Below are positions 45,261 through 56,625 of a stretch of 64,000 nt of DNA, one piece after another. Position 1 is the stretch's first letter, and every line of letters begins with the position of its first letter. The notes under the pieces are model-generated. The model did not search any database. It saw only the letters and a list, made by a program, of their open reading frames with translations, and had not been told where the DNA came from. The stretch is from Diphasiastrum complanatum (lineage: Eukaryota > Streptophyta > Lycopodiopsida > Lycopodiales > Lycopodiaceae). The position numbers were made by a program, and so were the translations under genes. The stretch is from the NCBI GenBank assembly GCA_029204225.1, contig CM055109.1, positions 21,198,349 to 21,262,348 of the forward strand. The letters run 5' to 3'.

Positions 45261-47102
45261 ATGTGACACACCTACTATTTGAATTTTGTGATTTCCTCCT
45301 CTGTCTCTCTCCTATACCCTACTTTCTACCTCTCACTGAATTTGAATTTTCCCTTCCCTCATCTCATCTCTCTCTCCATGTAGAATGTGATAATTACCAT
45401 ATTGAAGTAAGCCATGAAAAAAACCATGCTTAGCCTATTATTTTGGACGCCAAGGCCTGTAGCCAACCTTTTTCCATGGTCATTACAGGATATTTGCTAG
45501 CTAGGGCTTATGAAATAATGGATGGATTGCATTTCCTGATCGGAATTTAGCAGCTAGAGGTTGTGAAAGAGCTGAATGCTTTTGTGAAATGGAGTTAAGA
45601 CCTGCACGGCTGCGTCAGATCAACGAGCTTGCATCAATATCCGATGTGTGCAGATGGAATTAGTGCTGCCTGGTTAGAAGATTTGGATTTGAGCTTGCGA
45701 ATTGCAGCATCGAAGTTGTGTAGCAGTTGTCCAAAGAAAAAGTGTGCTGAAGACCTGCATCCATGAATCAATTGCGCTATATGTGAACAAGTCTTGGAAT
45801 CTGAATATTCACATGAGCTGCAAATCTGATCTTTGGAGGCTGCCCTGAATATATGCGTTGAAGCTTTGATCTACTGAGCGACCTCTGTTCTTTAGATGGA
45901 TCGATTGTGTGTCACAAAACTGACCTGTGTGAGGCGACTTGACTGTTCTAGTCTATTTGAGCCAAATGTTTGTTGTTTGAGAAATGCATTGTGGCATAGA
46001 TTGGTCATTTATTGGCCTACTCCCCTGCTGTGTCACTTTACATATGCAAATATCCTAACAATTGCTTCTTGATTCCATTGATATAGTGTTGTTCTTGTAG
46101 GACAATTTCAGATGCTTTTAGCATAATTAGTCGTTCCTTGTGCAACGTTCAAGGCTGCTTTAGATCTAAATGGTCTTGAAAAGGGTAGAAGCCAGATTGG
46201 AATAGCCATTAACGATGAAACTTGGATCCTGTAGCTGCATCTCTGAGCCCATAACCATAGTAAATGTCAAGGAAATTCACCTCACAAACTCCAAAATTGA
46301 GCCATAAATTTGATGGTGTAGCCACAATATACCCATCTATATTAATGGTTATGACTTATGAGTCATGAAAATGAAGACCAAGACAACAACAAAAGGAATA
46401 GCAGCAGTGCTGCGAGCACTGCGAGCGATGGCATTACGACTGATGCCCAGACACAATTCCTTACCTTTTACCGCTACCATTGTGCTAAATTTTTACTATA
46501 GAAACGATGTTGCATGGATCAACGATGTTGCATGCATCAATGAAATAACTAAAAATTATTTTAGCTAACATGCATTTTGATGTGTTTCAGATTGAATCCT
46601 TTACTTCGACAGATGTACGATGCATACAAATGTACTACCTTAAACGCTATCCAAAGTAATAAGCTTTTTAGTATAGTTATGACCAATTTGAAACAATTTG
46701 GAACAATTTGAGTTGTGAGGACTTAATAGTACTTTTATGGATCGTTTTACATGAGTTGGCTTCAACAAGTGTTTTCACACACATTCCTAGACTCTATTTA
46801 ATTATTTGTTTAGATTAAATTTTTTGTAAGTAAGTGTTAAAAATGCTTTTATCAATAAAAGTATTAAAATAATGACCTCAAATCAAAAAGTCATAACTAT
46901 AATATTTTTTTACTCTTCGAGTTGATTCCAGCAAGTATATGCATGACAATATATGATTTCAGTTTGATTGAGATTTTTAAAGATTCTTTTCAGATAGATG
47001 ATTTTTTACAACTTTTACGAAATTTTTCAACTTTCTTTGGAGTTAAATATCTTCTAAGTATGAGCTCTGATTCAAGTGATATAAAAAGCAATATTGCTCC
47101 GA
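45261..47102. other. Sequence without recognised gene
   Basis: No domain on either strand. Short frames only. Confidence 0.4.
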
Positions 47103-47109
47103 GGTAAGC

Positions 47110-47113
47110 GAGG

Positions 47114-47176
<63 letters not shown>
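47110..47176. repeat. CT microsatellite
   Basis: About 67 bp of CT, immediately before the accgca minisatellite. Confidence 0.95.
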
Positions 47177-47178
<2 letters not shown>

Positions 47179-47330
47179 GCAAAGGACCGCATTGCACCGC
47201 ACAGGACCGCATTTCACCGCACAGGACCGCATTTCACCACGTTTTGACTGCAAAGGACCATTTGCGACCATTTGAGGCCATTTCAGGGCACTTCTGACCA
47301 TTTTAGACCGCATTAGGACTGTTTGTCACC
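47177..47330. repeat. GGACCGCATTTCACCGCACA minisatellite
   Basis: About eight imperfect units built on GGACCGCATT and GACCATTT. It occupies the same position relative to a Helitron-like end as the unrelated array at 44625-44795. Confidence 0.8.
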
Positions 47331-47334
47331 CAGA

Positions 47335-47431
47335 TCGCCGGCCGCCCCGTCAACGACGGACATACCCACTAGATTTTTGGCCTAGATCGTCGGCCGTCCA
47401 TTGCCCGTCAACGACGGGCACTCTTTACTAG

Positions 47432-47432
<1 letters not shown>
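47335..47432 (+). mobile_element. Helitron-like 3' termini 2 and 3
   Basis: GCCCGT and ACGGGC (47403-47419) form a 6-bp stem, then a spacer, CTAG (47428-47431) and T. Sixty bases upstream a weaker version reads CCGT-CAACG-ACGG (47347-47359), spacer, CTAG (47369-47372), A. The first matches 44845-44899 closely. Confidence 0.55.

Positions 47433-47464
<32 letters not shown>
47433..47464. repeat. TA microsatellite
   Basis: TA dinucleotides start next to the Helitron-like CTAG/T junction. Confidence 0.9.
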
Positions 47465-47467
<3 letters not shown>

Positions 47468-49616
47468 TATGGTTTTTGTGAACCTTGTTCTTCAGTCCAG
47501 TCCGATTTCTTTACATTATGCTATGTAAAAGTACAACTTTTTATCATTATAGTTTTTCAAATTCTTAAACATGTAAAATTTATAAGTGGCCTATGATGAG
47601 ATCAAATCATTTAGTGTACATATTTTGTGTACACATGATGATTGATATAAATTGTGTTTTTTGTTTTGATATGTTTGTTTTTTTATAAAGCATTGCATAG
47701 TATGATTCATTGTTTAACTTTTTATTTAAACAGTTTAACGTTTTGACAGGCTTGTTAGAATTTATTTGAACAATGTAAGTGATTATATTAGTATCATATT
47801 TCATGTCATTAGATTTTGACATTTTCATTATTAGTTATAGTGGATTTGAGTTCTAGATGCAATGCAATTAGCACTAATCAAATATTTAATATATTTTGAT
47901 TTTCTCATATTTTTGTAAGCTAATGTTTTATCAAATTTTTCATGAAAACATGAATTTAGATTCATCAATATGTTAAGTGGAGTCGACGATTAATCATCCA
48001 ATATGTTAAAAAAGTAATATTGAACGCTTTTAGCGACCTCTGAAAATTTTCACATACAGGCTTTTAGTCGTCTTAAATTTTTCACTTTTAGGTTTTTGGC
48101 CGCATAAAAAATCTTATAGGTTTTAAGCTTTCAACATTTTCAAAAGCCTAATGGGTGTAATGCCCAATAATATGGTTGAAAAAAACCAGCACTCACTTTG
48201 ACCGCTTTCCCGAACACTAACTCGCACGTTCCTTTTGTCCCCGAATACCACTCTCACCAACTACTTCAGCATACTGTCTGTCGGATGCGCGGCTGAGCAC
48301 TCTGTCTCGCTGGCACACTCCATCACGAGAAACCAACATGGAGTCAGACACGTTCATTGCTGTAGGTGAGGAATAGTGGGCTGACCTTCTTGACGTAGTG
48401 TGATTGATCGCAAGAAGCAAGTGGACTGGATGTAGCGCCCACCATATATTCGGATATCATGCATGTGGAGGGTGGAGGGAAGTTCTAGACTTCTCACTTT
48501 GTAAACAGATAGACAGAGATTGGAAGTAATAGCTCTGGAATTTCCTTGCAAGTTGGGATATGTGATATTGTGTCTTGATGTTGTTGTATCCATCACCTCC
48601 GAAGGTCAACTGATGATGCAATTTCTTAGAACATGCTGAAATTCCGATATACGTATCAGAAATACTTTTCAGAGCGTACATCGAGCCCTGTTGCCAGGCA
48701 GAAATTTTCTGCAAGCAAAATTGTTCTACGATAAAAGGGAAACACCTCATCACCATGACAGTTATACATGTAGCTGGCTCCTTGGTTATATAGTCATCGT
48801 GATACAAACCTAATCAGCTCAACATCAGATTCAAAATGATAAGCAACAAGACAAACAAAGGTGATGTGTAATGATCACGAGAACCCGTGAGTTGGAGGAG
48901 ATTTGTATTTTTTAGGAGTTGGAAGATTAAAATTGATGAGAAAAGGAAAATCAAAGAGAGGATGAAATCTCAATGCTTATGCTTGGAGGGGATTCTTTTT
49001 AGGTATTGGGCTGTGGGTTTTGATGGAGGAGTTGGGCATAATGCCACCTCTCTCCACGTAATCTTCTTTTAACATTGGGAATGTTTGTACTTTGGGATAA
49101 GAATATGCCGAATGACATGTTTGCTACCTAGCAAAAGTTTTATCTTGTGATTGACTGACCTAGTTTGGGAAGAATGCCAGATAGAAAAATACACCATTTG
49201 ATAGATGCTACTATCAAGCTCTGCAAAAGATCCTTTCTTCAATGTATGACTACGCCTATCAAATTCGAACCATACTATCGCGACAAGCATCACATTTGAT
49301 TCTACTTGATTCTAAATTTGAAATCATCATGATCTATGAGATTGATTTCATAGACAAGTTGAGAATACAGTTTAAAACCCGACCGAATCAATCACCATAG
49401 CACAACGTCAAGTGCAACAAGACAAGACAACAGAATTGCTCTCCCCCAAACTGTATATTCACACTAATAAGCAGGTACAAAGATTAAGTTGCTTAAGAGC
49501 ACTCAAAGGGCTCGTAAAAGAAAGACGGCCCGATAATTCTAGAATGAAGCACACGTGGTACTGTCAAAATTAGAAAGCACTGTATAAGTCGATCATTGCT
49601 ATTTTAACTCTCTCCC
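47465..49616. other. AT-rich sequence, then a probable decayed copia LTR
   Basis: No domain to about 49000. At 49606-49620 CTCTCCCTCAATGATCA is, read on the minus strand, a purine tract of copia type, so the sequence left of it (roughly 49070-49605) is likely the 3' LTR of the minus-strand element that follows. Its left border is not certain. Confidence 0.45.
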
Positions 49617-50921
49617 TCAATGATCAACGTCTCTCTTTATTTTAAAGTTTACTCTATTCATGGAACATACCTCCATGATAGTATCATAAGTAAAAGCTTT
49701 TTTTATAACCACATCTAAGCCAAGTTTAGCTCTAAAAGTTTCAAACTTCTCTTTACTTAAAGCTTTCACAAATATATCAGTAACTTCTAACATCGTAGAA
49801 CAATGTATCTTCAGATTGTAGCTTTTTACGCACAAAGTGATATTTCACTTCAATATGTTTTGTTCTTGTGTGAAAGACATGATTCTTAGCCAATTGTATC
49901 CCACTTTGGCTATCACAGAAAATAACAGTAGGATGTACCTGCTTCATGCCAATCTCACTCAACAACTTACGCAGTCAAATAGCTTCCCGAGTAGCAGAAC
50001 TTAACACTTTATATTCAGCTTCTGTAAAAGAAAGAGAAATGGTGTCCTGCTTTTTGCTAGACCATGAAAAACAACCGCCACCAAAATTGAAAGCATAACC
50101 TGTTGTTGACTTTCTATCATCTACATTTCCTACCCAATCAGCATCAACAGAACCTTGCAACTTAGGTAAAGAACTTTGTCTTTTGTAAACCAATCCTCTT
50201 CGCGGCTTTCCAATGACCCATAGTGGGTGATGACATGAATTGACTAATCAGACTTACAACATAGTAGATATCAGGACGTGTAGTCGTAAGGTAGATCAAA
50301 CTCCCAACTATCATCAACACGAGACAACTTCTTACCAATTCCTTTGTTTTGCTCATAGCCCTTCACTACTAGGCGTGCCTTGTGCTTTGCTATCATGCCA
50401 TCCACATGAAACTTTGTTCTGAACACCCATTTGTTGTCAATGGATTTCTTTCCAAATGGTAGTTCAACTAACTCCCACGTACCATGTCTGTGGATGGACT
50501 CCATCTCCTCTTCCATTGCTCTTTGTCACTCTTTGTGATCCTTTGCCTCATCAAAGCTTGATAGCTCTCGACACTTCAAAATGTCACTCATTAGGGCATA
50601 GTTCACATAATAGTGATCGGGAGACTTCCTTTCCTGCATTGATCTTCTCACTTCTTCTTGTGTGCTAGATCCTGGTTGATTTAGCTTTGCGTCCTTCATG
50701 ATGTTTTCGTACCATTTTGGTATCTTAGACTCAGGTGATACACTTCATGGAGAGTATGTGTCCCAAGGAGTGTCCAAGTAATGTCTCTTACTTCCAACCA
50801 GTTTCTCCTTTGTTGCTCCTATCGGCAAGTACCTTCCCCTAGGCTCTTGGATAGGTGGTGTCCTCTCATACTCACCCTCTCAACCTTCGTCTTCATGTGC
50901 ATTATCCCGTGGAGCGTCTTC
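49617..50921 (-). pseudogene. Minus-strand copia: RT and RNase H part (left piece)
   Basis: RT piece with THRHGTWELVELPFGKKS-like IHRHGTWELVELPFGKKS, KWVFRTKFHVDGMIAKHK, then [20 protein letters not shown], RNase H ADWVGNVDDRKSTTGYAFN, KKQDTISLSFTEAEYKVLSS, VIFCDSQSGIQLAKN, RTKHIEVKYHFV and TDIFVKALSKEKF, broken by stops and shifts. The YVDD region is deleted. It is interrupted at 50921 by the younger element; integrase resumes at 56626. Confidence 0.88.
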
Positions 50922-51562
50922 TGTGAAAGATTCAACTAGTTTCATCACATTTTGCAATATTTCCATATTTGGCATATTGAGGCCAAAACTTGTTTTAGAC
51001 TTAGAGGTTGACTTTTCAAAGTTCATTAGTCTAAATTTCATTTGAATAAACACTTTTTGAAAGTGTGGGAAAGATAGAATGCGAGTTTGAGTAGATTCAA
51101 TTTGAATAAGTTGGGTACATTGAATCTAGACCCAAAATTGGTAAGGTTAGCATTTTGGTGGGAAAGCCAAGTGGCCAAATAGGGTTTGGACCTACTATAA
51201 AAGGATGTAACTCGTGGAGAGAGTCATCTTCTCTCTTCTCTATCTCATTTCATGCTCATACATGGTTCTCTTGGGTTCTACTATCCATTGGTGCATTATC
51301 TTGGTGATTGCTTGCAATTCTTTGTGTAGAATGATCTATATTTGTTATTTTTGGATCCACACGTGTGAAATACAGTAGCTTGCTGGTTTTGTACGGACAG
51401 CAACAGTACATAATCATTTCATTCAAGTTTGATCAAGATCTATTAGTGTTTGCATCTCAAATTGTGTGTAGATGTTGATTTTTCTACATTAATGAGATTG
51501 GTAGTGTATTTCTCTTTCTAACCAAAGATCATTCAAGTAGATTGGATCTGAAATCTTTCACA
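50922..51562 (+). repeat. 5' LTR of the 50.9-kb element
   Basis: 641 bp, TGTG...CACA. TATAAAAGG near 51196 is a good TATA box. CCACACGTGTGAAA lies at 51358. It differs from the 3' LTR at scattered bases and by one small insertion of about 9 bp near the end. Confidence 0.95.
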
Positions 51563-52087
51563 TAGTATCAGAGCTTGTGTATTCTACACCAAAATCGGAT
51601 TTTTTGCTTTTGTAGATTGGATCTTTTGTAGATCAAAACACTAAATAGGTCAATATACTTGTTCAATTTCAATTTTTGAATTCACATACTGGATTTGGCC
51701 GATTTTTGGATCATTGGTTCAGCCGAAGTGATGGCTTATAGATGGCATATCAAATTTTCAGCATTTGCATGTAGATTTGGAATAGTCAATTTTTTGTGAT
51801 TTTGTCAAAACCCTAATTTTGATTGGATATCTAAATAGTGAGGTTGCTGGACTTCATTTGAGTGTGTTTCAATCTTAGGAAGTGGCAAAAGTCATTAGAT
51901 TGAGGATAGATCATAGGTTGGTCAAGATTCCATGATTCTATGTGTTGATTTGCTTGGATAAGTGCTAGAAGAGAATTTGTGAGATAGTTTCAAATCTTGG
52001 TGATTTTTTTTGAAAGCATTTGTTGTTGTTCAAAGGAGTGCTTTGTGCATTGAAGCAGGTTGAAAGAGAAGATCAGGTCATTGCTAC

Positions 52088-53455
52088 ATGGCAACCTCAA
52101 TTGGAGTCATGTTGGAAGCCAATGATAGGCTTACCTCAAGTAACTATTCATTATGGAAAGTTAGGATGGAGTCACTTATTGAGATGAATGATGTTTTGGA
52201 TATTGTTGTAGGTTTGGAGGAGAGACCAGCAACACAACAAGATCAATTGAGGTATGACAAGAGGGCCAAGAAGGCTCTACACATGATAAAGATGAATGTT
52301 ACCAATGAACTTCTCAAGGAAGTTGGTAAGTGCACATCATCTTTGGAAGCTTGGAATTCAGTGAAAAGCCTTTTTGAATCCAAGTATACTTCTAGAGTGT
52401 TGACTCTAAGAAGGAAAACCTTTTCTTGTTTGCAAAAGAATGAAGAAAGTCCAAGTACTTTTGTTTTGAGAATGAAAGCATTGAATGACGAGTTAGCTTG
52501 CATAGATGAAAGCATTAAGGAAGGAGAGCTTATTCAAGTGATTCTTAATGGCTTGTTGGATGCTCATGCTAACATTGTTCAAAGTATTGCTATCCAAAAG
52601 ACTTTGCCGAGTTTGATGGATCTTCAAGAGATCTTGATCAATGAGGAATATAGGCTTCAAGCAAGAGGTGGATCTACATCGACACTTCAAGAGGATGCTA
52701 TGTTCACAAAGGGCAAAACCAAAGGGCAAGATCAAGTGGATGCTTCTTCAAGTGGCAAAAAGAAGGATAGATCAAAGCTCAAGTGCTTCTATTGTGGCAT
52801 CAAAGGACACTTTACAAGTGAGTGCTACAAGAAGAAGAGAGATCAAGGAGACAAGCAAGGTAAGCTTACTCTTGATGAGGATGGTTTGGATGTGCAAGAT
52901 GCAAATGATGATGCTTTTGTGATGTCTTCATGTATGCTTGCTAATGATGGAGATCTAGATCCTTGGTGGATTGATAGTGGAGCAAGTTCACACATGACCT
53001 TTCACAAAGAGTACATCACTTCTTTGTTGGCATATGGAGATGACAAGAGGGTGATCTACACGGCCAATGATGGTGAGTGTGCAATCAAAGGGATTGGCAC
53101 AATTCCTATTTCTCTCTCTACAAATAGGAATGTTTATTTGGAGGATGTCTTGTTTATTCCATCTATTACCAAGAATTTGCTTAGTGTGAGTCAAATGCTA
53201 AGTAAGGGCCTCAAGGTGGAGTTTGATGGAGATACTTGTTTGATCAAAAGGAAGGATGTCTTGATTGGAAAAGGTAAAATGCAAGGGAAGTTGTTCAAAC
53301 TTGATGCTTGTGTTACTGCTAACCAAGTTGGATGTGTTTCAAGGGAACAAATTTCTATCCAAGAAGTTTGGCACAAAAAGATGGGACACCTCAACTTCAA
53401 GTCATTGGAGGTAATGGCAAGGAAGAAGGTTGTGATTGGTTTTCAAGTTCCTTAA
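52088..53455 (+). CDS. Copia gag-protease-pre-integrase polyprotein
   Basis: 455 codons. Residues 1-190 form the UBN2 gag (NYSLWKVRMESLIEMNDVLD, SRVLTLRRKTFSCLQKNEES, MKALNDELACID). Residues 236-249 are a proper zinc knuckle CFYCGIKGHFTSEC. WWIDSGASSHM near residue 297 is the aspartic protease active site. VWHKKMGHLNFKSLE at the end is the GAG-pre-integrase motif. Start is the first Met, 0.5 kb after the primer-binding site. A one-base shift near 53450 separates it from integrase. Products would assemble particles and process the polyprotein. Confidence 0.92.
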   Translation: MATSIGVMLEANDRLTSSNYSLWKVRMESLIEMNDVLDIVVGLEERPATQQDQLRYDKRAKKALHMIKMNVTNELLKEVGKCTSSLEAWNSVKSLFESKYTSRVLTLRRKTFSCLQKNEESPSTFVLRMKALNDELACIDESIKEGELIQVILNGLLDAHANIVQSIAIQKTLPSLMDLQEILINEEYRLQARGGSTSTLQEDAMFTKGKTKGQDQVDASSSGKKKDRSKLKCFYCGIKGHFTSECYKKKRDQGDKQGKLTLDEDGLDVQDANDDAFVMSSCMLANDGDLDPWWIDSGASSHMTFHKEYITSLLAYGDDKRVIYTANDGECAIKGIGTIPISLSTNRNVYLEDVLFIPSITKNLLSVSQMLSKGLKVEFDGDTCLIKRKDVLIGKGKMQGKLFKLDACVTANQVGCVSREQISIQEVWHKKMGHLNFKSLEVMARKKVVIGFQVP

Positions 53456-54279
53456 GTAATGACAAGCATGTTTGTGAGTCTTGTGCTTTGTATAAGTCAC
53501 ATAGACTACCTTATACTAGATCTACAAAGCCTTTTCAACTTGTACATTCGGATATTCATGGATTTACTACAATTAGCAATAGTGGAGCTAAGATGTATGT
53601 AACATTCATTGATGATTTTAGTAGATTTCGTTGGATCTATCTACTAAAGATCAAGGATGAAGTGTATGATGTCTTTGTCAAGTTCAAGAATGCAAGGGAG
53701 AACCAATTCTCCACAAAGATCAAGTCCTTGAGAGGTGACAATGGTGGTGAGTACATATCTAACAAGTTCAAGGCCTTTTGTGATGAGCATGGGATCAAGA
53801 GGGAGTATACAACATCAAGGACCCCACAACAAAATGGAGTGGTTGAAAGGAAGAATAGAACTTTATGTGAAAGTGCTAAAGCTATGAGGTTAAGTGCTAA
53901 TCTTGACAAACCATTTTGGGATCAAGCTTTGTTGTGTGCCAATTTTTTGTGCAATAGGTGGCCGAGTGCTATTTTGGATGGAAGGACACCTTTTGAGATG
54001 CTATTCAAGAGGAGGCCGAGTGTCAACTTTCTAAGAACTTTTGGATACACATGCTATGTCAACATTACTCTTGATGATAGGACCAAGGAGGATCCATCTT
54101 CAAGAAGAGGTATTTTTGTTGGATATAGTGAGGTGAGTAAAGCCTACAAGGTTTACATTCCTTCTACTAACAAAGTGATTGTTGGTAGAGATGTCATTTT
54201 TGATGAGGGAAACATTCCAAAGGTGTCTTCAAGAATGATTGATGGTAAAGTAGATGGATCTAACATTCTTGATGTTTGA
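53440..54279 (+). CDS. Copia integrase (frame-shifted from gag-protease)
   Basis: After the shift the frame carries KHVCESCALYKSHR (zinc-binding end), LVHSDIHGF (first Asp), VTFIDDFSRFRWIYLLK, SLRGDNGGEYISNKFKAFC (second Asp) and TPQQNGVVERKNRT (Glu), so the DD35E triad is present. GIFVGYSEVSKAYKVY marks the C-terminal part. It joins cDNA to host DNA. The frame stops at 54279 and is continued from 54254 in another frame. Confidence 0.9.
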   Translation, partial: FSSSLSNDKHVCESCALYKSHRLPYTRSTKPFQLVHSDIHGFTTISNSGAKMYVTFIDDFSRFRWIYLLKIKDEVYDVFVKFKNARENQFSTKIKSLRGDNGGEYISNKFKAFCDEHGIKREYTTSRTPQQNGVVERKNRTLCESAKAMRLSANLDKPFWDQALLCANFLCNRWPSAILDGRTPFEMLFKRRPSVNFLRTFGYTCYVNITLDDRTKEDPSSRRGIFVGYSEVSKAYKVYIPSTNKVIVGRDVIFDEGNIPKVSSRMIDGKVDGSNILDV

Positions 54280-54718
54280 TGAGAAGGATCTTACTTTGGA
54301 TGGTGGTGATGATGGACCTTCATCAAGTCAAAAGCCAAGGAGAATATCGAGAGAAAGACAGGTACCTTCAAGGCTCACATATGATCAAACGGGTAAGCAA
54401 GTAGTTTCTGAAAATTATGTTGCTTTCCTAACCTCTTTGTATGATCCTACAAGTGTAGATCAAGCAAGGAAAGAAGAGGAGTGGATCCAAGCAATGGATC
54501 TTGAGTATCGATCTCTTACGAAGAGTGGAACATCTTTTGGAAGATCTTCTTGTGTACATGGAGCTATGCAAGTGGATGGATGTTATCTTGCTGTAAAATC
54601 AAGTATTGGATCTGGAAAACAAATTTTGTTCAATGTCTTTGATGCTCAAGTTGAAGATCAAGAGGTTAATTTCAAAGGGCTTCAACTAGTCAAAAGGGAA
54701 GTTGGCAATTGGAGCTAG
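54254..54718 (+). CDS. Truncated RT start joined to foreign sequence
   Basis: 154 codons. RLTYDQTGKQVVSENYVAFL then TSLYDPTSVDQARKEEEWIQ and AMDLEYRSLTKSGT are the lead-in to copia RT. From SFGRSSCVHGAMQVDG onward nothing matches RT, where NTWELV and later KWVFK should come. The foreign part is open for a further 60 codons. Confidence 0.7.
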   Translation: MDLTFLMFDEKDLTLDGGDDGPSSSQKPRRISRERQVPSRLTYDQTGKQVVSENYVAFLTSLYDPTSVDQARKEEEWIQAMDLEYRSLTKSGTSFGRSSCVHGAMQVDGCYLAVKSSIGSGKQILFNVFDAQVEDQEVNFKGLQLVKREVGNWS

Positions 54719-55353
54719 TCAAGAGCATCAAAGGAGAGGTAATTGGCAAAGGTGTTATGGATCTATTTTTACAACATATTGAAGAGTCAAGTAAGGTCAA
54801 AGGAGCAGCAAGGAAGTGTTTTTCAAGTTTACTTTACTTGTTCTATCTCATGTTTGAGCAATTTCATGTGGATGTGTGCAAATTGTCAAGATATGGTAAA
54901 ACTAGCTACATTGGTGACCATTGTTTTGATGCTGGATTTGTACTAGCATTCTTGGATGGTTTTTCTGATGGAAATGAAGCTATTGGAGGTTCATTATGTC
55001 ACTCATTCATGGTCAAGTCATCAAGGTATGATGGTATCTTGAGGCAAGATGAAGATGGAGGTTCATTCATGGAGTATCATGGTGGATACATGGCAACGAA
55101 GGACAAAGGAGGAGGAGACATGCAAGCAAAAGTTGATCACTCACATTTATTGTTTTTTTGCAGTATTTTTCCAAAGAGTTCAGAGTTGGAAGCATGGTGG
55201 AATCATCTCATTTACATTCTATTTGATTCTTCATGTTCTATTCACATTTTTACATGTAAAATTGATGTAAGAAATAGTGAAGCATCCCAAGTGGACACTA
55301 TTCTCTATATCAATTATGGTTGTTTATATTTTGAGCATTACATGATCATTTAA
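54709..55353 (+). CDS. Unrecognised 214-codon ORF in place of RT
   Basis: It follows the truncated RT with a small overlap. Features include several Cys and aromatic residues, SSLLYLFYLMFEQFHVDVC and a C-terminal part CSIHIFTCKIDVRNSEASQV. The last segment matches at DNA level a segment of the 34.4-kb element near 37320-37350 (agtgaagcatcc.aagtgga.act). No domain known to me. It may be filler captured from a host transcript. Confidence 0.45.
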   Translation: MELVKSIKGEVIGKGVMDLFLQHIEESSKVKGAARKCFSSLLYLFYLMFEQFHVDVCKLSRYGKTSYIGDHCFDAGFVLAFLDGFSDGNEAIGGSLCHSFMVKSSRYDGILRQDEDGGSFMEYHGGYMATKDKGGGDMQAKVDHSHLLFFCSIFPKSSELEAWWNHLIYILFDSSCSIHIFTCKIDVRNSEASQVDTILYINYGCLYFEHYMII

Positions 55354-55437
55354 AGGAGGTCTATTCTTAGGAAGAAGATCATTCTTATGATGGATCAAAG
55401 TTCTATTGGCAAAAGCTATGCTAGGAGCATTGGAAGC

Positions 55438-55975
55438 TAAGAAAGCGAGTTTTGAGGTACATCATTGGAACTCGAGATTTTGGCATATTGTATGAGGGAT
55501 CATCACCTAATCTTTTTGGATTTTCTGATTCGGACTATGCTGGAGATGTAATGGATAGGAAATCCATTAGTGGTTATTGTATTTTCATAGGTGATGGAGC
55601 TATATCAAGGATGTAGTGAGGCCGAGTACAAAGCTCTTACACATTGCACAAAGGAGATGGTATGGATCAAAAGGATGATCAAGGATCTTCACTTGCTGGA
55701 TTTTTCAGAGAGCCCAATCATCTTTTGTGACAATTGATCAGCCCAAAGAATGGCGTCCAATCCTATCTTTCATGCTAGGAGCAAGCATATTGAGATACAA
55801 TATCATTTTGTGAGGGAGCGAGCCATTGCAAAGGAGGTGGAGCTTCAACATGTGTCTTCAAGGGAATGTGTAGTTGATATCTTCACCAAAGCATTGGGAA
55901 AAGACTTGTTCATGAAGCATAGGACTTCACTTGGAGTATTATCAAAGTCTATGCTAAAACTAGTTGAAGAGGGAG
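55438..55975 (+). pseudogene. Copia RNase H with frameshift and stops
   Basis: RKRVLRYIIGTRDFGILYEG, FGFSDSDYAGDVMDRKSISG, YCIFIGDGAIS, then a break of about 25 codons to SEAEYKALTHCTKEMVWIKR, IIFCDN-stop-SAQRMASNPIFHAR and SKHIEIQYHFVRERAIA with VDIFTKALGKDLFMK. The piece SLSKKQ..V..S is missing. It ends directly at the polypurine tract. Confidence 0.85.
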
Positions 55976-56625
55976 TGTGAAAGATTCAACTAGTTTCATC
56001 ACATTTTGCAATATTTTCATATTTGGCATATTGAGGCCAAAACTTGTTTTAGACTTAGAGGTTGACTTCTCAAAGTTCATTAGTCTAAATTTTATTTGAA
56101 TAAACACTTTTTGAAAGTGTGGGAAAGATAGAATGCGAGTTTGAGTAGATTCAATTTGAATAAGTTGGGTACATTGAATCTAGACCCAAAATTGGTAAGG
56201 TTAGCATTTTGGTGGGAAAGCCAGGTGGCCAAATAGGGTTTGGACCTGCTATTAAAGGATGTAACTCGTGGAGAGAGTCATCTTCTCTCTTCTCTATCTC
56301 ATTTCATGCTTATACATGGTTCTCTTGGGTTCTACTATTCATTGGTGCACTATCTTGGTGATTGCTTGCAATTCTATGTGTAGAATGATCTATATTCGCT
56401 ATTTTTGGATCCACACATGTGAAATACAGTAGCTTGCTGGTTTTGTATGGACAACAACAGTACATAATTATTTCATTCAAGTTTGATCAAGTTCTATTAG
56501 TGTTTGCATCTCAAATTGTGTGTAGATGCTGATTTTTCTACATTGGCGAAATTGGTAGTGTATTTCTCTTTCTAACCAGAGATCATTCAAGTAGATTGGA
56601 TCTTAAGGATCTGAAATCTTTCACA
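55976..56625 (+). repeat. 3' LTR of the 50.9-kb element
   Basis: 650 bp, TGTG...CACA, followed by the second copy of TCTTC. Confidence 0.95.

Larger units (their letters stand above)
50922..56625 (+). mobile_element. Young Ty1/copia element with replaced RT region (5.7 kb)
   Basis: Near-identical LTRs (50922-51562, 55976-56625), perfect target duplication TCTTC (50917-50921, 56626-56630), primer-binding site TAGTATCAGAGC at 51563 (one base off) and polypurine tract GAGGGAG before 55976. Gag, protease and integrase are almost intact, but the RT catalytic core is absent and a 0.8-kb unrelated stretch stands there. It inserted into the integrase-RT boundary of an older minus-strand copia. Confidence 0.95.

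Noticed and set aside
44948-45271. Open frames over ATGCATGC and TA repeats
   Set aside because: Low complexity only; no codon bias or domain.
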